From NCBI GenBank assembly GCA_900314565.1, contig OMVU01000019.1, forward strand, positions 1-64,000: DNA of 64,000 nucleotides, given 5' to 3'. The DNA is from an uncultured Eubacteriales bacterium (GTDB lineage: Bacteria; Bacillota; Clostridia; Lachnospirales; Lachnospiraceae). The position numbers and the translations under genes were made by a program. The notes beneath the pieces are model-generated. The model ran no database searches. It worked only from the letters and a program-made list of their open reading frames with translations, and was not told where the DNA came from. This document shows positions 34,639 through 44,320 of the stretch, in pieces. Position 1 is the stretch's first letter. The number at the start of each line of letters is the position of its first letter.

Positions 34639-35430
34639 TCAGTCGTCCTTCCCGTCACTCATTACCCGGGACAGCTCCTGCAGCGCGTTGCCGCTGATCA
34701 CGACCTGTTCATGTTCTCTGACATAAGCTTCAGAGGCAGCCGTGACCTTGCGCCCGGTCCCATACTCGGACATGATATTGCATACCTTATTAAACTCCTC
34801 AGGTGTATGTTCACTCCTGTGAAGTGTCAGCACATAGCTTCCGTTCTTCATATGATACAGCGAATTATCTCCGGTATAAAAGCTCCCGATGCTCGCTGCC
34901 GCCTGTAATACATCATCTATCCGGGAGAAAACATAGCTCAGCAGAATATCGACATTGGGTTCTTCCGGTATGTCTGCGTCTTTTTCCCTGCTGCCCTGTA
35001 CTTCTTCCTGACCGGACCCTTCCTGTTTCTTTTCTGCGTCTTTTGGCTTCCCGCTCTTTTTCCGCTTTTCGATCGCCCGATGGACCGCATCGAGAATATC
35101 ATCTGCTCCGGCCGGTTCCTTTCCGCCCGCCTGCGCCTCACGGGGCATCGTAAATCTTGAAAATCTCGTATCGAGCTCTTCAGGATCCTCGACTTTCGTG
35201 ATGATCAGGACAATTCCTTCCGAGCTCATCGGAACTGCCTCGATCATGATCGGCACATTGTCCACATTGAATCCGAATTTGTGATAGGCCTCTGTCATCA
35301 TATCCCGGAACAGATTTCTGGCCTTCTCAGAGCCGTAGGCCAGCTCGCCCAGATTGATTTTCCGGCTCGCGAGATCTGCCATCGTAAGCGTACAGCGGAT
35401 CTGATTGTCATTTATTTTTTCAATTTTCAT
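34639..35430 (-). CDS. mecA: ClpC adaptor protein MecA
   Basis: The 263-residue protein starts at the ATG at 35430 (GGAGG 6 bases upstream). The N-terminal substrate-binding domain has MKIEKINDNQIRCTLTMADL, and the C-terminal ClpC-binding domain has VFSRIDDVLQAAASI and LHRSEHTPEEFNKVCNIMSE. The linker (about 115-175) is a long, charged low-complexity segment, longer than in Bacillus. MecA targets proteins to ClpCP; the targets here are unknown. Confidence 0.92.
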   Translation of the reverse strand: MKIEKINDNQIRCTLTMADLASRKINLGELAYGSEKARNLFRDMMTEAYHKFGFNVDNVPIMIEAVPMSSEGIVLIITKVEDPEELDTRFSRFTMPREAQAGGKEPAGADDILDAVHRAIEKRKKSGKPKDAEKKQEGSGQEEVQGSREKDADIPEEPNVDILLSYVFSRIDDVLQAAASIGSFYTGDNSLYHMKNGSYVLTLHRSEHTPEEFNKVCNIMSEYGTGRKVTAASEAYVREHEQVVISGNALQELSRVMSDGKDD

Positions 35431-35789
35431 AAAGTTCCTCCATGCAGCGTAGTGTATGGCTGTATGAATGGACGTCTGTCTCCTGTGTCCATCTTCAATT
35501 ACTAAAGATCTGTTCTGGAAATTATACCGCAACCTGAAAGCCCGTGTAAAGTGCCCGGTATGAACTTTGGAATTCGTATCCTGAAATCCCGGACAGGCTC
35601 CGGCATCAGATCCGGGGTGTCCCGAGAGCCTCTGTTTTCCCGGCGGAAAATCCTCTTCGTTTGCCAGCGCTAACAGAATGCATATTAAAAAACACTTATT
35701 TTTTGCATGGTTTGTCTTGTTTAACTGGGATATTGAGTCTTATTATCTAAATATAACATATGTTTTTTGTTTTAAAGGAGGTAACTACT

Positions 35790-35960
35790 ATGGCATATGT
35801 AATTTCTGATGATTGTGTAAGCTGCGGAACATGCGAAGGTGAGTGCCCGGTAGGTGCCATCTCTCAGGGCGAAGAGCATTACGAGATCAATGCAGATGAG
35901 TGCATCGAGTGCGGAACCTGCGCTGCTGCATGTCCGACAGAGGCAATTTCTGCCGAATAA
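35790..35960 (+). CDS. 2[4Fe-4S] ferredoxin
   Basis: The 56-residue clostridial ferredoxin has both cluster motifs: C-V-S-C-G-T-C-E-G-E-C-P and C-I-E-C-G-T-C-A-A-A-C-P, eight cysteines in all. It carries low-potential electrons for fermentation enzymes. AAAGGAGG is 8 bases before the ATG at 35790. TTGTTT and TATTAT 18 bases apart (about 35710-35745) are a plausible promoter. The preceding 359-base gap to mecA shows no gene. Confidence 0.97.
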   Translation: MAYVISDDCVSCGTCEGECPVGAISQGEEHYEINADECIECGTCAAACPTEAISAE

Positions 35961-35982
35961 TTATACTTACGAGTATGCCGAA

Positions 35983-36012
35983 AGCCGGTCCTGTGGGACC
36001 GGCTCTTTTTTT
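35983..36012 (+). terminator. Ferredoxin terminator
   Basis: AGCCGGTCC-TGTG-GGACCGGCT followed by CTTTTTTT, 22 bases after the ferredoxin stop. Confidence 0.93.
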
Positions 36013-36099
36013 GCAGCCGGATCGCTCCTTCGGAATGAAGCGGTCTTTTGCCTGATCTCCTGTATTCGTCGGCATCTCGTGACAGTCTTAATGCGCAAA

Positions 36100-36130
36100 G
36101 AAAAAGCCTGCATGGCAGTGCAGGCTTTTC
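36100..36130 (-). terminator. lysC terminator
   Basis: On the minus strand AAGCCTGCACTGCCATGCAGGCTT folds as a hairpin followed by TTTCTTTG, about 205 bases after the lysC stop. The remaining DNA up to lysC is AT-rich and shows nothing else. Confidence 0.75.
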
Positions 36131-36335
36131 TTCTTAAAGGGAAGGAGTTCCGTCTCACGACGGATAATGAAAAAGAAAAAGGTAATTGGCTTTTACTAAA
36201 GAACCATCTGTTCTTTACATTGTCTATCATAAAGTTCTTTTATGAACTCTGTATGAAGAGTTTTCCAACTAATTATGAACGATTTGTTACTCCATCCCCC
36301 CAAACTACCCGTTCAATTATGAACAAATTATGACA

Positions 36336-37544
36336 TCAGTCCGCAAGTCCGAACGCGTCATGGATCGCATTGGCCGCACGCTCCGCTTCCCTCTCGGAAA
36401 TGAGGACCGTAACACGGATCTCGGATGTAGAGATCATATTGATATTGATGCCTTCATTGTAAAGAGCTTCGAACATTTTCGCGGCAACACCGGGGTTCGT
36501 CATCATGCCTGCGCCCACGATCGAGACTTTTGCGACATCCGAGTTCATATCGATCTTGTGATATTTCAGGCGCTCACGATTCGACTCGATCGCCTTGATC
36601 GCTTCATCCATCTGACCGTCGTCACAGGTGAAGGAAATGTCCTTCGTGTCGTCACGTCCGATCGACTGGAGGATCATGTCGACATTGACATTGGCCTTCG
36701 CAAGAATATCAAACAGCCTGAATGCAACACCCGGCTGATCTTTCAGACCGATCACAGAGACACGGTCTGCATTTTTATCTACAGCGACACCGCTGATCAG
36801 CATTCTTTCCACTTTCGCATCCTCCTTGACTACCGTTCCTTCAGAATAGTTCAGACTCGACCTCACAACAAGCGTTACTCCGTATTTTTTTGCCATCTCG
36901 ACGGAGCGGTTGTGCAGTACGCCGGCTCCGAGAGAAGCCATCTCCAGCATCTCATCATAAGTGATCTCCTGAAGCTTTCTCGCATTGCGGACAATGCGGG
37001 GATCCGATGTGTAGACACCGTCAACATCCGTATAGATCTCACATGCATCCGCGTGCAGCGCTGCAGCCAGTGCGACCGCTGTCGTATCCGAACCGCCTCG
37101 GCCGAGCGTTGTATAATCGTCGTACTTGTTGATCCCCTGAAAACCTGTAACGATCACGATCTTGCGGTCTTCCAGTTCATGCCTGATCCTGTCGCAGTCG
37201 ATCCTTTTAAGGCGCGCATTGCTGTACTGGCTCGTGGTGTGCATAGCCACCTGGAAAGCATTCAGGGAAACTGCGCGGACGCCAAGCGAAGCCATCGCCA
37301 TCGCCATCATGGACACCGAGACCTGTTCGCCGGTCACAAGAAGCATATCGAGCTCACGTTTCGGCGGCTTCGGGTTCACTTTATGTGCCAGTGAGATCAG
37401 ATCATCCGTTGTCTTTCCCATCGCGGAAAGAACGACCACGACATCATTGCCCTTCTTATAATCTTCAACGCAGCGAATCGCCACGTTCATAATTCGCTCC
37501 GGCGAACCTACCGATGTTCCGCCGAATTTCTTCACAATAAGCAT
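36336..37544 (-). CDS. lysC: Aspartate kinase
   Basis: The 402-residue enzyme catalyses the first step of the aspartate pathway (lysine, threonine, methionine). It has the N-terminal motif VKKFGGTSVGSPERI, catalytic TTLGRGGSDTTAVALAAAL, and two C-terminal ACT domains (about 265-330 and 340-400; SVIGLKDQPGVAFRLFDIL, VSIVGAGMMTNPGVAAKMF) for amino-acid feedback. It is encoded downstream of hom, giving a threonine-branch operon. GGAGGTAA lies 7 bases before the ATG. Confidence 0.96.
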   Translation of the reverse strand: MLIVKKFGGTSVGSPERIMNVAIRCVEDYKKGNDVVVVLSAMGKTTDDLISLAHKVNPKPPKRELDMLLVTGEQVSVSMMAMAMASLGVRAVSLNAFQVAMHTTSQYSNARLKRIDCDRIRHELEDRKIVIVTGFQGINKYDDYTTLGRGGSDTTAVALAAALHADACEIYTDVDGVYTSDPRIVRNARKLQEITYDEMLEMASLGAGVLHNRSVEMAKKYGVTLVVRSSLNYSEGTVVKEDAKVERMLISGVAVDKNADRVSVIGLKDQPGVAFRLFDILAKANVNVDMILQSIGRDDTKDISFTCDDGQMDEAIKAIESNRERLKYHKIDMNSDVAKVSIVGAGMMTNPGVAAKMFEALYNEGININMISTSEIRVTVLISEREAERAANAIHDAFGLAD

Positions 37545-37659
37545 CGTTTACCTCCAAATGAACCGCCTGATGCCGGTTTCCCGGACTCTTACGACGATTT
37601 TCCCTTTACTCCACCCGGCAAAGGGCATTCCCTTCGTCATGTCCGTATACTTAAGTAAT

Positions 37660-37703
37660 GCCCGATGTACATAAGATCCGGCGGGACCGTCAGCACATCG
37701 GGC
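37660..37703. other. Hairpin between hom and lysC
   Basis: GCCCGATGT and ACATCGGGC pair across a GC-rich loop. There is no T-run on the hom side, but TGATATTTTTTATT follows on the plus strand. It may attenuate hom-lysC readthrough or mark processing; no riboswitch or T-box was recognised. Confidence 0.4.
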
Positions 37704-37728
37704 TGATATTTTTTATTAAAGGCGGTTA

Positions 37729-38931
37729 TTAAGCCCTTCGAATTGCCTTGACTACACGCCCTGAAAGCTCTGCCTTTTCGTCAAACTCCTTCCGGCTGAA
37801 CTCGCCCGTCATAAAGCCGAATTCTCCCTCTGCCTGTTCCACGCGGATCGGCTCGATCTCGCCGAACACGGTCTTCGCCTCTTCTTCTGTTCCGCTGAAA
37901 CGGACAAAATATCTGAATTTCACATCTTCAGAAGAAATCATCTTCATCGGCTCCGATGTCCAGTCTGACCGCAGTGTCTTTCTGAGATGGCGCGCGCAGG
38001 AGACAATATCGCCCGCGACCGCACTTGCCGTCGGAAGACTTCCGGCTCCGCTGCCGTAGAAGTAAACATCACCCACAGCATTGCCGTGCAGATAGACTGC
38101 GTTCAGGACACCGTTCACATTGTAGAGAAGATTATCCGCATCAACAAGCATGGGAGCGACCATCGCCCACGTGCCGTCATCTGTATTGCGGCTCATGGCC
38201 AGAAGCTTGATCTTAAGCCCCATCACGCCTGCATAGGCAATATCGACCGCATCGATATTCGTGATTCCTTCCGTCGCGACGTCCTTATACGTGATATGTC
38301 TTCCGTAAGCGATGGAGGAAAGGATCGCGATTTTTCTGCAGGCATCCCAGCCCTCTACATCTGCTTCCGGATGCAGCTCGGCAAAGCCGTTCTTCTGGGC
38401 TTCCCTGAGGGCTTCCTCAAAGCTCTGTCCCTTATCCGTCATCGCTGTCAGGATATAATTCGTTGTCCCGTTCAGGATACCGGAGACCCTGTCGATCTCA
38501 TCCGCAGTCAGAGAAGAATCCAGCGCGTGGATGATCGGAATGCCGCCTCCGCAGCTGGCTTCGAAGAGATAGTTGACATTGTTTTCCTTCGCAAGGTCGC
38601 GAAGAAGAACACCGTGCTCCGCGACAAGTTCCTTGTTGGAGGTACAGACGCTCTTTCCCGCGCAGATCGCCTTCTTCGTAAACTCAAATGCAGGTCTGAG
38701 ACCGCCCATCGTCTCTACGACGATCGCGACATCCGGATCATTTAAAATATCATTATAATCATGCGTCAGCACATCCTCGCAGGGATCTCCCGGAAAATCA
38801 CGAAGATCAAGGACATACCTGACATTCAGCTCCTCTCCGACTCTCTCGGCAATCTTCTCCCGATTCATATGAAGAACTTTGTAGACGCCCGCTCCGACTG
38901 TGCCGTATCCTAAAATTGCTACATTGATCAT
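37729..38931 (-). CDS. hom: Homoserine dehydrogenase
   Basis: The 400-residue NAD(P)H-dependent enzyme turns aspartate semialdehyde into homoserine. It has the N-terminal GYGTVGAGVYKVL nucleotide motif, FEASCGGGIPIIHALDSSL, GILNGTTNYILTAM and EGWDACRKIAILSS motifs, and a C-terminal ACT-like domain (about 320-395). It lies upstream of lysC, so both are probably co-expressed. Confidence 0.96.
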   Translation of the reverse strand: MINVAILGYGTVGAGVYKVLHMNREKIAERVGEELNVRYVLDLRDFPGDPCEDVLTHDYNDILNDPDVAIVVETMGGLRPAFEFTKKAICAGKSVCTSNKELVAEHGVLLRDLAKENNVNYLFEASCGGGIPIIHALDSSLTADEIDRVSGILNGTTNYILTAMTDKGQSFEEALREAQKNGFAELHPEADVEGWDACRKIAILSSIAYGRHITYKDVATEGITNIDAVDIAYAGVMGLKIKLLAMSRNTDDGTWAMVAPMLVDADNLLYNVNGVLNAVYLHGNAVGDVYFYGSGAGSLPTASAVAGDIVSCARHLRKTLRSDWTSEPMKMISSEDVKFRYFVRFSGTEEEAKTVFGEIEPIRVEQAEGEFGFMTGEFSRKEFDEKAELSGRVVKAIRRA

Positions 38932-39023
38932 AATTTATTCCTCTTTCTAAATCCTGACGGAAATTACCACGTCTGATCTCTCCCTGTCCCTTCAGGAAGG
39001 AAGCCCGAAAACAGGTCCCGATA

Positions 39024-40173
39024 TCATCGGATCGCCGTTGCGTCTGCTGCAGCTTCTTTCGCCCTTCCACCAAGCGCTTCCCACTTGAGGAAAGCATTGA
39101 TGAACGGATCGATATCTCCGTCCAGTACTTTCTGCGCGTTCGTCTGCTCCTCATTGGTCCTGAGGTCCTTGATCAGCTGATACGGCTGCAGGAAGTAGGA
39201 ACGGATCTGGTTGCCCCACGCGATTTCCGTCACCTTGCCGCGAATATCATCCAGCTTCTCAGCATTCTGCTGCTGCTTCAGCATGAACAGCTTGATCTTC
39301 AGTTCCTGGAAAGCTTTGTCCTTATTCTGGAACTGGGATCTCTCGTTCTGGCAGGTGACAACGATCCCTGTCGGAAAATGTGTGATGCGGATCGCCGACG
39401 ACGTCTTATTAATGTGCTGGCCGCCCGCGCCTGATGATCTGTAGGTATCGATCCTGATATCCTTCGGATCGATCTCGATGTCCAGATCTTCCTCGATATC
39501 CGGCATGACTTCGCAGGCCGAGAAGGATGTCTGGCGCTTTCCGTTCGCATTGAACGGCGATATTCTGACGAGTCTGTGGACGCCATGCTCGGACTTCAGG
39601 AGTCCATAGGCATTTTCCCCGTTGACCTGGAACGTCACGGATTTGAGACCGGCCTCATCTCCTTCCAGAAGATCGAGGACTTCGACATTAAAGCCGTGTG
39701 CTTCGCTCCAACGGGTATACATACGATACAGCATGTTCGTCCAGTCCATCGCCTCTGTTCCGCCTGTCCCGGCGTGCAGCGTTATGATCGCGTTGCAGTT
39801 ATCGTACTCACCGGACAGAAGCGTCTTCATGCGGATCTTCTCAAATCTCGCCTTGAAGTCGTCAAACATTTCCTGGACTTCCGGTACAAGTGCCGGATCC
39901 GGCTCTTCATCGGCCATTTCAATCATATCCCGGATATCGTCGCGCGAGGAAACGAGCGCATCGTACCCGTGTACATCCTCTTTCAGGGACGCGAGAAGCT
40001 TCGTCTTCTTCTGTGCTTCTTCCGGATCGTCCCAGAGATGAGGATCTTCCATCTCTCTCTCTAATTCCTGAATTCTTCGCTCTTTAATAGCGAGGTTAAA
40101 GTGAATCCCTCATTTCAACTAAAGGTTCGTCGTAGGAATTCAGAGCATATCTGATAGGATCCATTTCTACCAT
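39024..40173 (-). CDS. prfB: Peptide chain release factor 2, programmed +1 frameshift
   Basis: RF2 ends translation at UGA and UAA. The main frame (from 40097) contains the stop-recognition/GGQ region SSGAGGQHINKTSSAIRITH. It is preceded by 25 codons in the -1 frame, starting at ATG 40173 (GAGGG upstream), which end CTT TAA C. Skipping one base after CTT gives a continuous N-terminus MVEMDPIRYALNSYDEPLVE, MRDSL, then NLAIKERRIQELEREME, typical of RF2. The SD-like AGGGA is placed as in E. coli. The internal stop is TAA, not the usual TGA. Total about 382 residues; the C-terminus has an Ala-rich tail. Confidence 0.93.
40095..40113 (-). promoter_or_regulatory. prfB frameshift site with TAA stop
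   Basis: Minus strand GAGGGATTCACTTTAAC: an SD-like AGGGAT, three bases, CTT (40099-40101), TAA (40096-40098), then C at 40095. The layout equals the E. coli site (AGGGGG-TAT-CTT-TGA-C) except that TAA replaces TGA. Confidence 0.85.
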
Positions 40174-40263
40174 TAGTCTCACCCTCTTTCATATAGATCG
40201 CTCCCTTTCGGGCTGATCGTGCAGGCTTCCCGACGTAAGAAGCCCCTCACTTGTTAATAAATT

Positions 40264-40347
40264 CCAGGCAATTGCGAAACGCTGTTCTTCACGGAAATTG
40301 TATGAACATTCAAACAATTTCATTTCGCACAGGGTTTCGCAGGTGCC
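40264..40347. repeat. Repeat B copy upstream of prfB
   Basis: CAGGCAATTGCGAAACGCTG...TTTCATTTCGCACAGGGTTT..GCAGGTGCC, with the two ends partly complementary. It is the most complete copy of family B and occupies most of the prfB-addA gap (307 bases). Confidence 0.8.
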
Positions 40348-40480
40348 TTGCTATAAATACAGACGTTTGTACTATACACAATATCGGACGTGTGTGCAAG
40401 TTCTTTTTAAATCGGAGATGCCGTGCACTGCGTTGCGTTCCTGTCCGGATATCGTTCTCAAATCTGACAGGACCCGGCGA

Positions 40481-43400
40481 TTACAGAAGAAGCTGTCTTC
40501 CCCATCCGAAGGACCAGATGATCTTCTCCTTCACCTTCTTCCCCGTCACGCGCGTGAGTGCCTCCGCATAGGAGTCGAGCTGCACCTTGTACCGTTTTCC
40601 CAGTACGGCAAGCTCCGGCACGCGGTCCGTCTTGTAGTCCAGGAGGACGATCTCTTCCTTTTCTCCCTCACCCTCGTAAAAGAAGGCGTCCATGATTCCC
40701 TGCACGATGATATCCTCATCCTCCGGATAAGAAGGATCGATCTCGGAGGCCTTCACCGCGAGCACAAAGGGCTGCTCTCTTCTGAGCTTTCCGGCAAGCG
40801 CTGCCTGCCGCATCCGCCCGCCAAGGCTGCTCTTTACAAATCGGGCGATGTTCTTCGGGTCCACAAGCCGGATATCCTCCTCCGTCATTTTTCCGGATCT
40901 CACGAACTCCCGCATCTGTCCGAGGATCACTGCCTCAGTGCTCTCCTTCTGATCCGGAGAGAACCCGGAGTAATCAAGGAGCTCCATGACCTTGTGATAG
41001 GCCGTACCGCGTGCTGCGCCGCCCGGGCCGCCGGAAGGAGCACTGCTCTCAAGGAGCAGATCCTCATCGGATCCTTCTTTCATCCGGATCCATGCATCCA
41101 GTGTTATCTGTCCGTCAGGCGTCTGCGCATCTTCGCGCTGTCCGCCGCCTTCCCTGATAAAGGAAGGAATGAACGGGACCACGATCTCCTCCGCAAATAC
41201 CTCCGTCGCATCCTCATCCCGCATGCTCTCTTTCTTGAGCTCCGAGACAGAGACCTTTACCGGTACTGCCCCACGGCCGTCAAACGGATACTGATAAGAA
41301 AATCTCTCCTCTATGATCCTGCGGACCGCAGGATCATAGACCGCCTCTCCATTCATTTCAGACAGGATCCGCAGGGTCTCGCCCACACGGGAGCCTTCCC
41401 TGACCGCCGATCCGACAAGGGAGGACGGTTTTACGAGCTCGATCCGCACAGGGCACCGGCTGCCCTCCATGGCAGCCCTCTCCTGCAACCTCGATGCAGC
41501 CGGCAGGATCCATGTCAGCATGTTTTTCGCATTTAATATATAATTCTCCTCAAAGAGGATCTCCGAGAGCGGCTGGGGCAGGTTCACAAGATCCTCAAAT
41601 TCCTTCTCTGTCCCTATTGTTCCGGTAACGATCAGTTTCTGTTTCGCCCTCGTAAGCGCGACGTAGAGGACTCTGAGCTCTTCTCCCGCTGCTTCCCGTC
41701 TTTTCTTTCTGGCCACCGCGTTCTTCTTGACGGTCGCATATTTCACTCGCCTTGAAAGATCCGTATAGTCCGAGGCAAGCCCCATCTCCGGGTCGATCAG
41801 GAGCGACGCCCGGATATCCTGAAGATTGAACTGCTTGCTGCACCCCGCAACGAAAACGATCGGGTATTCCAGACCTTTGCTCTTGTGGATGCTGATGAGG
41901 CGCACAACATTTTCGCTCTCTCCGAGCACGTTGACCTCGCCGAAGTCCACGTCATACTTTCTGAGATTCCGTATGTACCGGATGAAATTGAAAAGACCCA
42001 CATAGCTCGTCCCCTCATAGGCGATGGCCTTCTCGACCAGCATTCGGAGATTCGCCGCGCGCTGAGCCCCGCCGGGAAGTGCCGAGACATAGTCCAGGTA
42101 ACCGGTCCCGGTCAGGACCTCCCAGATGAGCTCATGGATCGGCGTATAGGGAACGCTTTCCCGGATCCTTCCGTAAAATGAAAAGAACCTCTCCAGTTTT
42201 CCGGAAAGCTCTCCTTCTGCTCCGGCCTCTGCTCCCGCATAAAATGCAAGATACCTTCTCGCACACTCCGCCATCGTAAGGAACTTCGCATCCCTGTCTG
42301 ACGAGGGCGATCCCGAAACGATCCTGATCCGCGCGATCTCCTCCGCACTGAGCCCGACGATCGGAGAACGGAGGACAGCAGTGAACGGAATATCCTGTTC
42401 GGGATTATCGACGATCGACAGATAATTCAGGATCGTCATGACCTCCATCGCGCTGAAATATCCGGTCTTCGCCGTCGAGAACGCAGGGATCCCGCACGCC
42501 GTAAGCACTTCCGCAAACGTATCCGCATAACCGCTCATCGTGCGGAGCAGGATCACAATATCCCTGTACTCGATCGGCCGGTCCTTTCCCGTTTTTGTAT
42601 CCGTGATCTTCTCATGCCGGACCAGCTCGCGGATCCTCTCCGCGATCATTCTGGCCTCAAGCTGCTTCAGAGCGTCCCGGCGCGTATCTTCGAGGAATGT
42701 GCTCCCGTCCGCATTTTCCTCCTTTGCCTCGGCGACGAGGATCTCCGTATCGTACTCTCCGCCGTCCGTCTCCGGATAGGATGCCCCGCAGAAGAGCTCC
42801 GCATCCCGGTCATAGTCAACGCCTCCGATCTCCCTGCGCATGATCTGCCTGAAGAGACCGTTCGAAAAGTCGAGGACTTCCTTTCGACTCCGGAAATTCT
42901 TAAGGAGATCGATCCGGACTCCGCGGGATATGGGATCATCTCCTCCCTCCCCTGCGTAATCGTGAAACTTTTGCATAAAAAGATCCGGTCTCGCATGTCT
43001 GAACCCGTAAATGCTCTGCTTGACATCTCCGACGCAGAAATAATTATCGCTGCCTTCCTCCATCCGTGTCACTGCGGTAAGGATCGCCTCCTGCAGGTAG
43101 TTGCTGTCCTGATACTCGTCCACCATGACGCACTCAAAATTTCGCGCAAGCTCTTTCGCAGCGTCTGTGCGTTCTCCGTTCTCGTCCCGCAGGATCTTTA
43201 GCGCATAATGCTCAAGATCCGGAAAATCGATCAGTTTTTTCTCCCGCTTGGTCTCCGCGTATCTGCTGAGGAAGGTCTCCGTGACGGTGATCAGTTCATC
43301 AAGGACCTCCCCGGATTCTGCGAGCGCGGATACGACCTGCTCCGGTGAGCCGGCGTAGTACACACCACTAAGATCACTGCGGATCTTTCCGTGCCTCGAC

Positions 43401-44320
43401 CTGTTTTCTTTGAACAGATCCCGGAGCGCGGGATTTTCTTCTTTCCCGGCCCTCTTTCTTGACAGAGTCGGTGCAGTGAAGTCACGGCACCACGCAAGCC
43501 GTTCCTCATAGCCTGAGAGCTCGAAGAACTTTTCATAAAAATGAAGATCCTCCTCCGCCATCGGAAGATATGCCTCCGGCCCGTCCGCCCGGGTCGCAAG
43601 CGCCAGATTTTCCTTCGCAAGGCGCAGGCCTTCCCGGGCGAGCATTTCTCCGTCCGCAAGGAACATCCGCATCCATTCCGTCCCGAGGATCTCCTCAAAG
43701 GATCCCGCACGGTTATTCTCCCGGCACATCGCCAGCCAGGAAAGAGGATCCGGCTGGCTCTCACAGGCGTCAAAAACGCGGAAGACCGCCTCCGTGAGCG
43801 GTTTTTCCGACTTGCCGGTCGCAAAGCTTTCCACAAAAGCCTGAAATTTTCTGCTCTCCTCCGGATCCTCCAGCGCATAGTACTCCTGAAGGACATTCTC
43901 CAGTGTGTCATGCTTTAAAAGCTCGCTCTCCCCTTCTTCGGCAATTCGAAAGCCCGGCTCAATATCTGTCAGATGGCAGTAACTTCGGAGGACGTTCGAA
44001 CAGAACCCGTCGATCGTCGTGATTTTGGCGTTATGAATCAGACCGGACTGCCGCATAAGGTGTTCATTGTCCGGGTCGCTCTTCTGCGCATCGTTGATCG
44101 CGGCAGCAATGCGGTCCTTCATCTCTCCCGCTGCAGCTTTCGTAAATGTGACGATCAGCAGGCGGTCTATATCAAACGGCTTCATCGGATCCGTGATCAG
44201 TGACATGATCCGTGCGACAAGGACGGCAGTCTTCCCGCTGCCGGCGGACGCGCTCACCAGAATATTCTTCGCGCGCGTCGTGATGACTTTTTGCTGATCG
44301 TCTGTCCATTGCACGCTCAT
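40481..44320 (-). CDS. addA: AddA helicase-nuclease subunit
   Basis: The 1279-residue UvrD-type helicase has Walker A ASAGSGKT (24-31), DEYQDSN, VRLISIHKSKGLEYPIVFVAG and, near the C-terminus, the RecB-like nuclease motif VLLDYKTDRV. With AddB it resects double-strand breaks and pauses at Chi for RecA loading. GGAGG precedes the ATG, and the start overlaps the addB stop by four bases. Length is usual for AddA. It ends about 300 bases before prfB. Confidence 0.97.
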   Translation of the reverse strand: MSVQWTDDQQKVITTRAKNILVSASAGSGKTAVLVARIMSLITDPMKPFDIDRLLIVTFTKAAAGEMKDRIAAAINDAQKSDPDNEHLMRQSGLIHNAKITTIDGFCSNVLRSYCHLTDIEPGFRIAEEGESELLKHDTLENVLQEYYALEDPEESRKFQAFVESFATGKSEKPLTEAVFRVFDACESQPDPLSWLAMCRENNRAGSFEEILGTEWMRMFLADGEMLAREGLRLAKENLALATRADGPEAYLPMAEEDLHFYEKFFELSGYEERLAWCRDFTAPTLSRKRAGKEENPALRDLFKENRSRHGKIRSDLSGVYYAGSPEQVVSALAESGEVLDELITVTETFLSRYAETKREKKLIDFPDLEHYALKILRDENGERTDAAKELARNFECVMVDEYQDSNYLQEAILTAVTRMEEGSDNYFCVGDVKQSIYGFRHARPDLFMQKFHDYAGEGGDDPISRGVRIDLLKNFRSRKEVLDFSNGLFRQIMRREIGGVDYDRDAELFCGASYPETDGGEYDTEILVAEAKEENADGSTFLEDTRRDALKQLEARMIAERIRELVRHEKITDTKTGKDRPIEYRDIVILLRTMSGYADTFAEVLTACGIPAFSTAKTGYFSAMEVMTILNYLSIVDNPEQDIPFTAVLRSPIVGLSAEEIARIRIVSGSPSSDRDAKFLTMAECARRYLAFYAGAEAGAEGELSGKLERFFSFYGRIRESVPYTPIHELIWEVLTGTGYLDYVSALPGGAQRAANLRMLVEKAIAYEGTSYVGLFNFIRYIRNLRKYDVDFGEVNVLGESENVVRLISIHKSKGLEYPIVFVAGCSKQFNLQDIRASLLIDPEMGLASDYTDLSRRVKYATVKKNAVARKKRREAAGEELRVLYVALTRAKQKLIVTGTIGTEKEFEDLVNLPQPLSEILFEENYILNAKNMLTWILPAASRLQERAAMEGSRCPVRIELVKPSSLVGSAVREGSRVGETLRILSEMNGEAVYDPAVRRIIEERFSYQYPFDGRGAVPVKVSVSELKKESMRDEDATEVFAEEIVVPFIPSFIREGGGQREDAQTPDGQITLDAWIRMKEGSDEDLLLESSAPSGGPGGAARGTAYHKVMELLDYSGFSPDQKESTEAVILGQMREFVRSGKMTEEDIRLVDPKNIARFVKSSLGGRMRQAALAGKLRREQPFVLAVKASEIDPSYPEDEDIIVQGIMDAFFYEGEGEKEEIVLLDYKTDRVPELAVLGKRYKVQLDSYAEALTRVTGKKVKEKIIWSFGWGRQLLL

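Noticed and set aside
40298..41536. Plus-strand ORF of 412 residues inside addA
   Set aside because: Antisense to addA, which has full helicase and nuclease motifs.
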